52,779 bases of DNA from Marinilabiliales bacterium (GTDB taxonomy: Bacteria; Bacteroidota; Bacteroidia; Bacteroidales; DTU049). The notes beneath the pieces are model-generated. The model saw nothing but the letters and a program-made list of their open reading frames with translations. It had not been told where the DNA came from and made no database searches. Positions 18,088 to 26,104 of this stretch are shown piece by piece; the first letter of the stretch is position 1; each line of letters opens with the position of its first letter. The translations under genes and the position numbers were made by a program. The DNA lies in contig PKSX01000017.1 of assembly GCA_002869435.1 (NCBI GenBank), positions 1-52,779 on the forward strand. The letters are read 5' to 3'.

Positions 18088-18456
18088 ATGAAAAAAATAC
18101 TCTTTCTCGTAGTTCTAAGCATAAGTATATCTCTTAGCGCTCAGAACCTCACTACTACCGGGACATTTAGTAATGCCGGCTGTTATGAGTTTGAATGTAA
18201 TTTCACTTTCATCGACATTGATGGAAACAATGAAACATTTTTTTATGCCTACCTAATGGATAGCCCCTACATGCCAATATACATGTTGAATGGAGATACA
18301 TTATGGGAACTTACCGATCCTGAAGATAATCTAAGTCCCAACCCCGATATCATAGGTAAGAATTTCGAAATTACCTATCAATTAACAGACTGGACCGATG
18401 CCGGCGACAATACTATTGAAGTAAAATGGGTATTATGGATGATTGAGCTGGAATAA
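18088..18456 (+). CDS. Small secreted protein of unknown function
   Basis: This 122-residue protein has a signal peptide (MKKILFLVVLSISISLSAQ) and a ~100-residue mature part with two cysteines close together (AGCYEFECNF) that could form a disulfide, and several aromatic residues. I recognise no family. It begins one base after the stop of the zinc-ribbon gene, so translation is probably coupled. Predicted location is the periplasm or outside the cell. Confidence 0.7.
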   Translation: MKKILFLVVLSISISLSAQNLTTTGTFSNAGCYEFECNFTFIDIDGNNETFFYAYLMDSPYMPIYMLNGDTLWELTDPEDNLSPNPDIIGKNFEITYQLTDWTDAGDNTIEVKWVLWMIELE

Positions 18457-18471
18457 ATCCTGCTCTCTGCA

Positions 18472-20757
18472 TCAGTGCTTTTCATTTTTCTCCGCCTGAT
18501 AAATGGCATTGGCATACTGGTTCATTTGCGCCACAATTTCTGAAAGTTCCTTATCCATTGCATCCGGAAAGAGTTCTTTTAATTGTTCTATTGCCCGCTC
18601 ATGGGTTTGATGTACCAGATCGTAATCTCCCAAAGCATACCCTTCAAGCATAACTTTAATACTCTGATTCAGAATAGCAACAGCATACAAGCGTTTCATG
18701 TGATTCTCCACAATCAGCTGATACTTACCTGTTTCTTCTTCCCATTTCAGATATGCTTCCTGTTTTACTTCAATACGTTTTCCATTATCAGGCAGAGTAT
18801 ATGACAGAACCATAGTGATGGGTTCTTTTTCGATCTTTGCGGTAGGATGATCGAGCTTAAAATGAAGCAATGTAAATTTCTGGTAACCTGCATACAAATC
18901 ACCGATTTCCACTTTGGCCACCGAATTATTATTACTCGCAATAGGATAACCGTAAAGTGATTGCAGTTTCACCATATCATTATAATAAACCTCAAGTGTG
19001 GCGTCATAGGCCACAGGAGAGATTACTGCCAAAAGCTGCTTTTCAAACAACTCATAAATATCCTTAGATTCACCCGCATGGTGCATTTGTGCTCCGCATT
19101 CCTCGCTTAATAATGATAATAGAGCTGAATTGTAATAGTCTCCTACTCCAACCGTAACCAGATCAATACCTTCAGATGTATATTCTCTTGACATCTCTAC
19201 TACTTTTTTGGGTTCTTCGCTTCCATATCCATCGGTAAGCAGAATAAGAACATTGCTGCGTTCGCTGCTGTAATTAGCCTGTAATTCATCAAAGCCCATT
19301 ACCAGTCCTTTATAAATATTTGTTCCGCCCCCGGGTTCAATCAAAGCAATTTTCTCTCTGAAAGTGCTGCCATTTCCAAATTTTTTCAGCCTCATATCCA
19401 TGGTTGGCTCACTTTCAAAAGTTATCAGAGAAACCATATCCTCTCTGCTCAGTTTCTTACTGAATTTATCGATGGATTCTTTCAAGGCTTCTATTCGGTC
19501 GTATCCGGCCATAGAGCCACTGCGGTCTATTACAAACGCAAGGTTAACCGGCGGTCGTTCGTGCCCGGCAACATTACTTCCCACAGCAAATGCCACCTGA
19601 AGAACAGCTTCTTTCGAATTCGCATTTACAGTACCACTGCCCCACTCAGCATAGACCTCAACCAGATCTTCAGTAGGATCAGGCAATTGTTTTTCTATAA
19701 AATTCTCAAAAGATATCATGAAGTATTCATCTGGTTCGGGAATGAACTCTTCGGGATGTTCAAGCATAGGATCAGGCATATAAGTAAACTCTGCCTGTCC
19801 GTTTCCAATTCCACGCGAATGCATCAGGCTTATCACATCCAGATCCCGGCGAAATTCAAAGTGAATCATGTATTTATAGTCATTAGGAAGCAGAAAACTC
19901 ACCATTCCATTATTATCGGTTTCGCCCATAAACACATACTGCCCGTGTATCTGATCCAGATATACATATTCGTTTGCCGCAGGACTGCCATCACTTCGCT
20001 TAATGGTTAAATCGTACATGGTTCTGGAAGATGAAGACTTTGTAGCATGAGTAATCTTCTGCCTCACAGTATCATTCTTAATTTCTTCAGTGATAACAGT
20101 TGGCTCATATCTCACTTTTAGAGTGTAAATCCCAACCCTGACTATATCACCGGTATTCGTGAGGTCTTTTGCTTCGCCGGCATCAATCGAATAGAAATCA
20201 TCTATTGGAACAAGAAAGACCGCCGTACCCGAACGATTGGTCTTTGCCTTGAATATTTTCTTCTGCTTTAAACTTACCAAAGCTACGTCCACATCGGGCA
20301 AATATTTGTTGTCGGTATTTCGTACTTGCACATCTACCCGTGCATAACCTTCAATAAGTTTAGGGTTTGGGTTGGTTTGCATTTCTTCTTGCAGAGATAT
20401 GTTTTTCCTGCCATCTATAATGGCCTGATGCTTTTTAATCTCTTCAACATTATAAGTTAAACCAAAACTCGCTCTTCCTGATGAACCTTCACCCACACTT
20501 ACCTCTTCATAATTCAGCATTCCGGTAAGATTCACACTCCATTCTCCCGGAGGAACATCAAAACTTACATCTCCTGATGCATTTGTTTTCTTTGTAATGA
20601 CCTCACCACTTTGCTTTTCCTGAAGCCAAACCTTAATACCATTAAGTGCTTTACCATGATTATCATGAACATTAATAGTTAATGTATATGATGACTGCGC
20701 CATTGCAGACATCAAACCCAATACCAATAAAATGGAAAAGATAATTTGCTTTCTCAT
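18472..20757 (-). CDS. Secreted VWA (von Willebrand factor A) domain protein with N-terminal carboxypeptidase-like beta domains
   Basis: This 761-residue protein has a signal peptide (residues 1-20, ending SAMAQ). Residues ~22-100, ~137-215 and ~246-300 look like three carboxypeptidase-regulatory/Ig-type beta domains, each with a G-x-A/T-x-F core. The VWA domain (~402-580) has a complete metal-ion-dependent adhesion site: D411-R-S413-G-S415, the Thr in GGGTN (~479) and Asp in LLTDG (~509). The C-terminal ~180 residues include a beta region and a helical tail (HERAIEQLKELFPDAMDKEL). Such proteins bind partners through the metal site and act in surface complexes; this one lacks a sorting tail or membrane anchor, so a periplasmic or released location is likely. 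The partner is unknown. Confidence 0.86.
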   Translation of the reverse strand: MRKQIIFSILLVLGLMSAMAQSSYTLTINVHDNHGKALNGIKVWLQEKQSGEVITKKTNASGDVSFDVPPGEWSVNLTGMLNYEEVSVGEGSSGRASFGLTYNVEEIKKHQAIIDGRKNISLQEEMQTNPNPKLIEGYARVDVQVRNTDNKYLPDVDVALVSLKQKKIFKAKTNRSGTAVFLVPIDDFYSIDAGEAKDLTNTGDIVRVGIYTLKVRYEPTVITEEIKNDTVRQKITHATKSSSSRTMYDLTIKRSDGSPAANEYVYLDQIHGQYVFMGETDNNGMVSFLLPNDYKYMIHFEFRRDLDVISLMHSRGIGNGQAEFTYMPDPMLEHPEEFIPEPDEYFMISFENFIEKQLPDPTEDLVEVYAEWGSGTVNANSKEAVLQVAFAVGSNVAGHERPPVNLAFVIDRSGSMAGYDRIEALKESIDKFSKKLSREDMVSLITFESEPTMDMRLKKFGNGSTFREKIALIEPGGGTNIYKGLVMGFDELQANYSSERSNVLILLTDGYGSEEPKKVVEMSREYTSEGIDLVTVGVGDYYNSALLSLLSEECGAQMHHAGESKDIYELFEKQLLAVISPVAYDATLEVYYNDMVKLQSLYGYPIASNNNSVAKVEIGDLYAGYQKFTLLHFKLDHPTAKIEKEPITMVLSYTLPDNGKRIEVKQEAYLKWEEETGKYQLIVENHMKRLYAVAILNQSIKVMLEGYALGDYDLVHQTHERAIEQLKELFPDAMDKELSEIVAQMNQYANAIYQAEKNEKH

Positions 20758-20897
20758 ATCCTGTTGTTTTTTAATAAGTGTTTTTTACTCCTGTAACTAT
20801 ATTTAAACGATTAGAAATTATCAATTATTATGTTATTATCTACATCTTGTTATTCAAATATTTACTATTTTTAAACAAAACTATTAGAATCATACAA

Positions 20898-21659
20898 ATG
20901 GAAAAATCAAAAAAGTATTTATGGGTCCTCGTTTTAGCTGCACTAAGCGTTGTGGCATTATATTTAATATTTTCAGATGAGCCGAATGAAAATGAAGTCG
21001 ATAATGAACAAGTCTCAGAAACATCAGATAATGAAGAAGAGAACGACTCCCCTTCAAAAACAAGAAAATCCTTAAATAAATCATCCGATGATATTATCCG
21101 TACCGACGGCTCAAATGTTTTATATATTGGTATTGACAATATAGTTTACATCTCTGTTCCCGAAATAGACAATAATGATCTTCGAGTAAGTATAAATCGT
21201 GGATCAATAAGTCCCTCCGACAGTGGAAAATATATTATAAGGGTCCTCAGCGAAGGGACAGTAACTGTGGAAGTGCTGGCTACCCTTGAAAACGGTACAG
21301 AAAAACTTGCTTCTAAAGATTTCATGGTAAAAGACTTACCGCTTCCCAATCTATACCTGGCAAACCAACATGGTGGCGTTTATAGCATAAATCAAATTGT
21401 ATCGTCACCAGTTCTAACAGCAGAGTACGAAAACATCGATTATGATGTGATATACTCTGTAATTAAATACAAATTCACTTATAAAAACAATCTTGGAGAG
21501 AAAACATCAATTCAAGGCCATGGAAACAGATTAAACCCGCAAATAATATCCATAATACAAAGTTCCTCCCCCGGCTCTCAATTTTGGATAGAGAATGTAG
21601 AAGTCAGAGGTCCGACTGGCAATATCTTTGTTAATAATATTGAGATCCAGATACAGTAA
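20898..21659 (+). CDS. Membrane-anchored orphan GldM-like C-terminal domain protein
   Basis: This 253-residue protein has one N-terminal membrane anchor (YLWVLVLAALSVVALYLIF), an acidic Ser-rich linker (~25-60) and two periplasmic beta domains. NVLYIGIDNIVYISVPEI...LRVSINRGSISPS...YIIRVLSEGTVTVEV resembles the third domain of GldM, and KDFMVKDLPLPNLYLANQHGGV...YDVIYSVIKYKFTY resembles its last domain. GldM is the periplasmic shaft of the type IX secretion/gliding motor; here the long helical shaft domains are missing and no gldL or gldN is nearby. I chose ATG 20898 because the upstream reading frame codes for an implausible extra leader. A role connected with the T9SS is plausible but inferred from domain similarity alone. 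Confidence 0.72.
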   Translation: MEKSKKYLWVLVLAALSVVALYLIFSDEPNENEVDNEQVSETSDNEEENDSPSKTRKSLNKSSDDIIRTDGSNVLYIGIDNIVYISVPEIDNNDLRVSINRGSISPSDSGKYIIRVLSEGTVTVEVLATLENGTEKLASKDFMVKDLPLPNLYLANQHGGVYSINQIVSSPVLTAEYENIDYDVIYSVIKYKFTYKNNLGEKTSIQGHGNRLNPQIISIIQSSSPGSQFWIENVEVRGPTGNIFVNNIEIQIQ

Positions 21660-21702
21660 AAGCATAAGTATTATTGATAGTATTTAAACTCTAAATATTG
21701 CT

Positions 21703-22194
21703 ATGAGAATAATCTTATTCTCCTTTTTGACACTCTTCATTATTGCAATATCTTTTGCACAGGTAAACATGTCAGAACCATCTTGCAAAGTCAGAGTCAT
21801 GCAAAAATGGGAACTACTTTCGCAGGAAGGCAAATTCGATGAAGCCATAATTGAACTTAACAGACATATAGACTCAACGGGAAATAAGTCGAAACATCAA
21901 AACTACTGGCATTTAGGTCAATTATATGCCTTTAATAATGATTATGATACTGCAGTGCAATACATGAAGAAGTCTACAAGTATTTTTGACCTGATGTTTG
22001 ATAAGTACTGGCGACTCTATTACAAAGGAACTATTGCATTCCTACAAAGAGATAAAGAAAAATTACAGAAGTATTATTTGAAATTACTGCAACATAACTC
22101 GGCTTATTACGAGAGAAATACTAAAACGCTTGAATCACTGTACCTGAATTTTGATGAGCAGTATTTTGATGCTTATTTTTTCAAAAGCCATTAG
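21703..22194 (+). CDS. Small secreted TPR protein
   Basis: This 163-residue protein has a signal peptide (MRIILFSFLTLFIIAISFAQ) and two or three tetratricopeptide-like helical pairs: KWELLSQEGKFDEAIIELNRHI, NYWHLGQLYAFNNDYDTAVQYMKKS and YYKGTIAFLQRDKEKLQKYYLKLL. TPRs mediate protein-protein contacts; this one should act in the periplasm. It lies 43 bp downstream of the GldM-like gene on the same strand and may be cotranscribed. The exact partner is not evident. Confidence 0.75.
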   Translation: MRIILFSFLTLFIIAISFAQVNMSEPSCKVRVMQKWELLSQEGKFDEAIIELNRHIDSTGNKSKHQNYWHLGQLYAFNNDYDTAVQYMKKSTSIFDLMFDKYWRLYYKGTIAFLQRDKEKLQKYYLKLLQHNSAYYERNTKTLESLYLNFDEQYFDAYFFKSH

Positions 22195-22221
22195 ATATTA
22201 CTATGAAAATCATACCTCAAA

Positions 22222-22283
22222 GGGATTACTCACTTGCTTCGCTCGCTCGTTATACCTTGAGGGGGAGGTTCAACCGACTGATA
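22222..22283 (+). repeat. 62-bp direct repeat, copy A
   Basis: Positions 22222-22283 match 22363-22424 at 60 of 62 bases; the units are 141 bp apart. Content is GGGATTACTC, CTTCGCTCGCTCG, CTTGAGGGGGAGG and CAACCGACTGATA in order. It looks like a dispersed noncoding repeat rather than a gene. Confidence 0.85.
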
Positions 22284-22362
22284 CTTTTTCGCAAGCTTAT
22301 TGCTATTTTAAGCACGTTGACACGAAATACTCGTTCACATTTCTCAATCGTAACCTTAATTC

Positions 22363-22424
22363 GGGATTACTCGCTTGCTTCGCTCGCTCGTTATCCCTTG
22401 AGGGGGAGGTTCAACCGACTGATA
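22363..22424 (+). repeat. 62-bp direct repeat, copy B
   Basis: Second copy of the 22222-22283 repeat. Its last 13 bases (CAACCGACTGATA, 22412-22424) are the reverse complement of 22533-22545, the bases immediately next to the 3' end of the tRNA-Ser gene. Confidence 0.85.
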
Positions 22425-22448
22425 TATTTGCGCAATGCGCAAATATAT
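22422..22448. repeat. Perfect 27-bp palindrome (13-bp arms, 1-nt centre)
   Basis: Arms ATATATTTGCGCA (22422-22434) and TGCGCAAATATAT (22436-22448) are perfect complements around a single A at 22435. It overlaps the end of repeat copy B and the start of the next inverted repeat. Confidence 0.85.
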
Positions 22449-22509
22449 TTGTTTTCCACCCTGTTCGCTCTATCAATCAAGCTTGATCACGAACAGGGTG
22501 GAAAACAAA
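22448..22509. repeat. Long inverted repeat (20-bp perfect arms)
   Basis: The 20-bp arm at 22448-22467 (TTTGTTTTCCACCCTGTTCG) is perfectly complementary to 22490-22509, with a 22-nt loop that itself holds the palindrome ATCAAGCTTGAT. It is followed at once by the terminator hairpin. It could form a large hairpin or cruciform. Confidence 0.85.
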
Positions 22510-22533
22510 AAACCACGCTTTCGCGTGGTTTTT
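22507..22533 (-). terminator. Terminator hairpin downstream of tRNA-Ser (bidirectional shape)
   Basis: AAAAACCACGC (22508-22518) pairs perfectly with GCGTGGTTTTT (22523-22533) around TTTC (GAAA on the minus strand). On the minus strand it ends in a run of T residues 13 nt after the tRNA gene, fitting tRNA transcript termination; the A/T flanks would also work on the plus strand. Confidence 0.75.
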
Positions 22534-22545
22534 ATCAGTCGGTTG

Positions 22546-22630
22546 CGGAGAAAGAGGGATTCGAACCCCCGGACCCGTGAAGGTCAACGGTTTTCAAGAC
22601 CGCCGCATTCGACCACTCTGCCATTTCTCC
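22546..22630 (-). tRNA. tRNA-Ser (anticodon TGA)
   Basis: The minus strand folds as a type II tRNA of 85 nt: acceptor GGAGAAA (22630-22624) with TTTCTCC (22553-22547), an anticodon stem GCGGT/ACCGT around loop CTTGAAA giving anticodon TGA, a long variable arm (TTGACCTTCACGGGTC region), and a T arm containing GGGTTCGAATCCC. The discriminator base is G, as expected for serine. CCA is not encoded, as is common in Bacteroidota. Confidence 0.95.
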
Positions 22631-22843
22631 GCTGCAAAAGTACAAAACATTTTTAATTTGCAAATCCTTATTGTAAATTTTATCGCAATTTGGCTTCTGA
22701 CTCCCCTTAGACCAGCACAAGCTTATAGACTGTTTGAAAAAATGGCCTGATCAATACATCAGTAAATCAACTCATCAGCATATTAAAATTACTTATATTT
22801 GCCCAAAATCAAGAATATACAAACAAAAAAAGGAGATATCATT

Positions 22844-24067
22844 ATGTCAGAAAAATTGAATTCTGCTCAGTTAATGGAGCTTGAAGACAAGCACGGTGCA
22901 CATAATTATCATCCGCTGCCGGTAGTACTCGAGCGCGGAGAAGGTGCCTACGTATGGGATGTTGAAGGAAAAAAGTATTTTGATTTTCTTTCTGCCTATT
23001 CAGCAGTTAATCAGGGTCACTGCCACCCACGTATTGTTGGAGCTATGGTTGACCAGGCCCGTAAACTTACTCTTACATCACGTGCTTTCTATAACGATTC
23101 ACTGGGTGTATTTGAAAAATATGCCACTGAATTTTTCGGTTTCGACAAGGTTTTACCAATGAACACCGGAGCAGAAGCTGTTGAAACAGCCATAAAGCTC
23201 ACCCGTAAATGGGGATACCAGAAGAAAGGCATTGCTGAAAATCAGGCCAAGATCATCGTTTGTGACGAGAACTTCCACGGACGTACAACCACCATCGTTA
23301 GCTTCTCATCAGATCCTGATGCGTATGCCGAGTATGGTCCGTTTACCCCGGGTTTCCAGCGTATTCCTTACAATAATATTCCGGCACTGGAAGAAGCATT
23401 GGCCGATCCTAACGTAGCCGGATTCCTGGTAGAACCTATCCAGGGTGAAGCCGGTGTTATGGTTCCGGACGAAGGTTATCTGAAAAAAGCATACGATCTG
23501 TGTAAGTCTAAAAACGTTCTTTTCATTGCCGACGAAGTTCAAACCGGTATTGCACGTACAGGTAAACTTCTTGCTGTTGATCACGAAGAAGTAAAACCAG
23601 ACATTCTTATCCTTGGAAAAGCACTCGGTGGAGGTGTATTCCCCGTTTCTGCAGTTTTGGCCAACGACGATATTATGCTTACCATTAAGCCCGGACAGCA
23701 CGGATCTACTTTTGGCGGAAACCCCATTGCAGCCCGCGTTGCAATCGCTGCTCTCGATGTAGTAAAAGACGAAAACCTTTGTGAAAGAGCCGAGCATCTT
23801 GGTAAAATCTTCCGTGATGCTATGGAAGCTATCGACAGCCCCATGATTGAAAAAGTTCGTGGTAAAGGTCTTCTCAATGCTGTTATCATTAAGCCTACCA
23901 ATGGAAAAGAAGCGTGGGATGTTTGTGTAAAAATGGCTGAAAACGGACTTATTGCAAAACCTACACACCAGCATATCATTCGTTTTGCTCCTCCATTGAT
24001 CATCACTGAAGGTCAATTGCAGGATGCCATTGAAATTATCAAAGAATCAATTCTTTCTTTTCAGTAG
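22844..24067 (+). CDS. rocD: Ornithine--oxo-acid aminotransferase
   Basis: This 407-residue protein is a class III pyridoxal-phosphate aminotransferase. It interconverts ornithine plus 2-oxoglutarate and glutamate-5-semialdehyde plus glutamate, linking arginine/ornithine to proline. Visible family motifs include [32 protein letters not shown] (cofactor phosphate binding), [29 protein letters not shown] and [16 protein letters not shown] with the Schiff-base lysine. The length is standard. ATG 22844 is preceded by AAAGGAG, a strong Shine-Dalgarno that is unusual in this window, and by a -7 box TATATTTG at 22794-22801. A TTG at 22799 is inside the -7 box and is rejected. A clear terminator follows. 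Confidence 0.95.
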   Translation: MSEKLNSAQLMELEDKHGAHNYHPLPVVLERGEGAYVWDVEGKKYFDFLSAYSAVNQGHCHPRIVGAMVDQARKLTLTSRAFYNDSLGVFEKYATEFFGFDKVLPMNTGAEAVETAIKLTRKWGYQKKGIAENQAKIIVCDENFHGRTTTIVSFSSDPDAYAEYGPFTPGFQRIPYNNIPALEEALADPNVAGFLVEPIQGEAGVMVPDEGYLKKAYDLCKSKNVLFIADEVQTGIARTGKLLAVDHEEVKPDILILGKALGGGVFPVSAVLANDDIMLTIKPGQHGSTFGGNPIAARVAIAALDVVKDENLCERAEHLGKIFRDAMEAIDSPMIEKVRGKGLLNAVIIKPTNGKEAWDVCVKMAENGLIAKPTHQHIIRFAPPLIITEGQLQDAIEIIKESILSFQ

Positions 24068-24089
24068 GAATTAGATAAATACTATTCAG

Positions 24090-24127
24090 ATGCGTATCTT
24101 CATTTTGGAGATGCGCATTTTTTATTT
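24090..24127 (+). terminator. Rho-independent terminator of the ornithine aminotransferase gene
   Basis: ATGCGTATCTT (24090-24100) pairs with GAGATGCGCAT (24108-24118; two G-T wobbles) around a 7-nt loop and is followed by TTTTTTATTT. Confidence 0.85.
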
Positions 24128-24145
24128 CCCAAACTACCCAATATT

Positions 24146-24622
24146 CTATGTAAACAATTCCTTTACAGAGCTTTTATTCAAATAATACAAGACCACAATT
24201 GCCGGTGATGCATTAGACAATGCGCCAAATAACATAAAAACACCAAAGATTACCGGTAATCCTTCCATTTCAGGAACCTTATTCATTTCATCAAATGGAA
24301 AAAGAGTCATCATAAAAACTGAAAAGCCAAGGACTATAATAAAAGACAAAACTGCAGTAAACATCGCAAATATTCTGGAGATTTCTTTTCTGTTCTTCAA
24401 CATCAGACTTGCAATAATACTCAAAACACCAGACACAAAAAACACCAGGCAAATCAGCGCAAAATTGTCCAGAATAAAATCAAGAAACTCAATCCCCTGT
24501 GAGGGTAGATCTCTTATTATCACGATATTGATAAGTAAGCCAAGTGTATTACTGAATGCCAGGATTATGCCCATAACAAGCATAATCATTCTTACAGTTT
24601 TAATTTCTTTTTCCATTGCCAT
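24146..24622 (-). CDS. Four-TM membrane protein of unknown function
   Basis: This 158-residue protein has four hydrophobic spans (MIMLVMGIILAFSNTLGLL; FALICLVFFVSGVLSIIASL; MFTAVLSFIIVLGFSVFMM; VIFGVFMLFGALSNASPAIVVL) separated by short loops, with a basic N-terminus and a C-terminal NKSSVKELFT. It resembles many uncharacterised DUF-type small inner-membrane proteins, but I cannot name one. ATG 24622 is preferred over an upstream Met because TATCTTTG on the minus strand (24661-24654) places the transcript start near 24647. It is divergent from ribBA and probably monocistronic. Confidence 0.7.
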   Translation of the reverse strand: MAMEKEIKTVRMIMLVMGIILAFSNTLGLLINIVIIRDLPSQGIEFLDFILDNFALICLVFFVSGVLSIIASLMLKNRKEISRIFAMFTAVLSFIIVLGFSVFMMTLFPFDEMNKVPEMEGLPVIFGVFMLFGALSNASPAIVVLYYLNKSSVKELFT

Positions 24623-24728
24623 AATAAATAAATGAGTACTACTATTTACATTCCAAAGATATGAATTGCGGTGCATAAAAAAAAACAAACGTTTTATTTA
24701 TTACTTTTGCACACGTAAAGCAGAGGCG

Positions 24729-25955
24729 ATGAAACGGAAACTGAATACTATTGAAGAGGTACTCCCCGATCTGAAAGCAGGGAAAGTGATTATTGTGGTA
24801 GATGATGAGGATCGTGAAAACGAGGGCGATTTTGTAACTGCTGCCGAAACCATTACACCGGATACGGTAAATTTTATGGCACGTTACGGCCGTGGACTCA
24901 TTTGTGCCCCGCTCACAACAAGAAGAGCACAGGAACTTGATCTGGAGCTTATGGTGCAAGATAATACATCACTGCATGAAACGCCTTTTACCGTCTCTAT
25001 CGACCTTCTTCGTGATGGCTGTACAACCGGAATCTCAGCTTCCGACCGTGCCAAGACTATTAAGGCCATGTCTGATGATAATTACAAACCAGCTGATTTT
25101 GGTCGACCCGGTCATATTTTCCCATTGCGCGCCCGTGACGGAGGTGTTCTGGAACGTGCAGGTCACACAGAAGCATGTGTTGATATGTGTAAAATTGCAG
25201 GCATGAAACCTGTTGCAGCCCTGGTTGAAATTATGAATGAGGATGGGACTATGGCTCGTCTACCTCAGCTTTTTGAGATTGCCGATAAATTTGACCTCAA
25301 GATAACCTCTGTTAAAGCATTAATTGAATATCGTTTACAAACTGAAACTTTAATCAAAAAAGAAGAAGTTGTGACCATGCCTACTGAGTTTGGAGATTTT
25401 CAATTGCATGCATTTACACAATTAACCAATAACCTTGTTCACCTTGCATTGGTTAAAGGTGATCTTACAGGTAACGAACCTGTTCTGGTACGCGTTCATT
25501 CAAGTTGTGTTACCGGCGATATTTTCGGATCGCATCGTTGCGATTGTGGCCCGCAGTTGCACAGATCTATGCAAATGGTGGAAAATGAAGGACGTGGTGT
25601 GGTTTTGTATATGAATCAGGAAGGTCGTGGTATTGGATTGCTTAATAAACTAAAGACATATCACCTTCAGGAAAACGGACGCGACACCGTTGAAGCAAAT
25701 ATTGAACTGGGGTTTAAAGACGATGAGCGCGACTATGGTGTAGGAGCACAAATTCTTCGTGCACTTGGCATTACAAAAATGCAGCTTATTACAAATAATC
25801 CTGTTAAACGTGTGGGTCTAACCGGCTATGGAATTGAAGTAGTTGAAACTGTTCCACTGATAATTGAACCAAATCCACATAACCAGTTTTATTTGGAAAC
25901 CAAGCGCCTTAAAATGGGTCACCAGATGGACTTTGGGAAGACGGAGGAGGAATAA
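24729..25955 (+). CDS. ribBA: Bifunctional DHBP synthase / GTP cyclohydrolase II (riboflavin synthesis)
   Basis: This 408-residue protein carries out two entry steps of riboflavin synthesis. Residues 1-~205 are 3,4-dihydroxy-2-butanone-4-phosphate synthase: [12 protein letters not shown] (~24-35), [11 protein letters not shown] and GHTEACVDM (His146). Residues ~206-400 are GTP cyclohydrolase II: the zinc site C260-x10-C271-x-C273 ([19 protein letters not shown]) and the NQEGRGIGL motif (~296-304), then DVGxQIL-like [12 protein letters not shown] and TNNPVKR. The length and fusion are standard. TACTTTTG at 24702-24709 fits a -7 box, so ATG 24729 is chosen rather than an upstream in-frame TTG (24666). 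No other rib gene is adjacent. Confidence 0.96.
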   Translation: MKRKLNTIEEVLPDLKAGKVIIVVDDEDRENEGDFVTAAETITPDTVNFMARYGRGLICAPLTTRRAQELDLELMVQDNTSLHETPFTVSIDLLRDGCTTGISASDRAKTIKAMSDDNYKPADFGRPGHIFPLRARDGGVLERAGHTEACVDMCKIAGMKPVAALVEIMNEDGTMARLPQLFEIADKFDLKITSVKALIEYRLQTETLIKKEEVVTMPTEFGDFQLHAFTQLTNNLVHLALVKGDLTGNEPVLVRVHSSCVTGDIFGSHRCDCGPQLHRSMQMVENEGRGVVLYMNQEGRGIGLLNKLKTYHLQENGRDTVEANIELGFKDDERDYGVGAQILRALGITKMQLITNNPVKRVGLTGYGIEVVETVPLIIEPNPHNQFYLETKRLKMGHQMDFGKTEEE

Positions 25956-26051
25956 TTGATCTACCGCAGATTCGGCTGATAAATAGTAATTTTATTTTGC
26001 CAACGACTTCATGACAACTCGTACCTCGTTGACGATGGAGTGATGGCATAC

Positions 26052-26083
26052 AAAAAACGGAACATCTTACGACATTCCGTTTT
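26052..26083. terminator. Bidirectional terminator between ribBA and pepD
   Basis: AAAACGGAA (26054-26062) pairs with TTCCGTTTT (26075-26083) around a 12-nt loop; A and T runs flank the stem on both sides. It lies between two convergent genes. Confidence 0.6.
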
Positions 26084-26104
26084 CGTATGTATATAAGTTT
26101 CAGG

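Noticed and set aside
22222..22424. CRISPR-like array
   Set aside because: There are only two repeat copies, the repeat is too long (62 bp), and no cas gene is nearby.
22151..22580. Two overlapping plus-strand frames (22151-22486, 22203-22580)
   Set aside because: They are composed of the 62-bp repeats, palindromes and a terminator, have no domain, and run into the tRNA; the sequence is better explained as repeats.
22535..22720. Minus-strand frame of 61 codons covering tRNA-Ser
   Set aside because: It overlaps the tRNA gene completely and is a spurious translation of it.
23309..24016. 235-codon minus-strand frame inside the ornithine aminotransferase gene
   Set aside because: It is antisense to a fully conserved enzyme and shows no motif.
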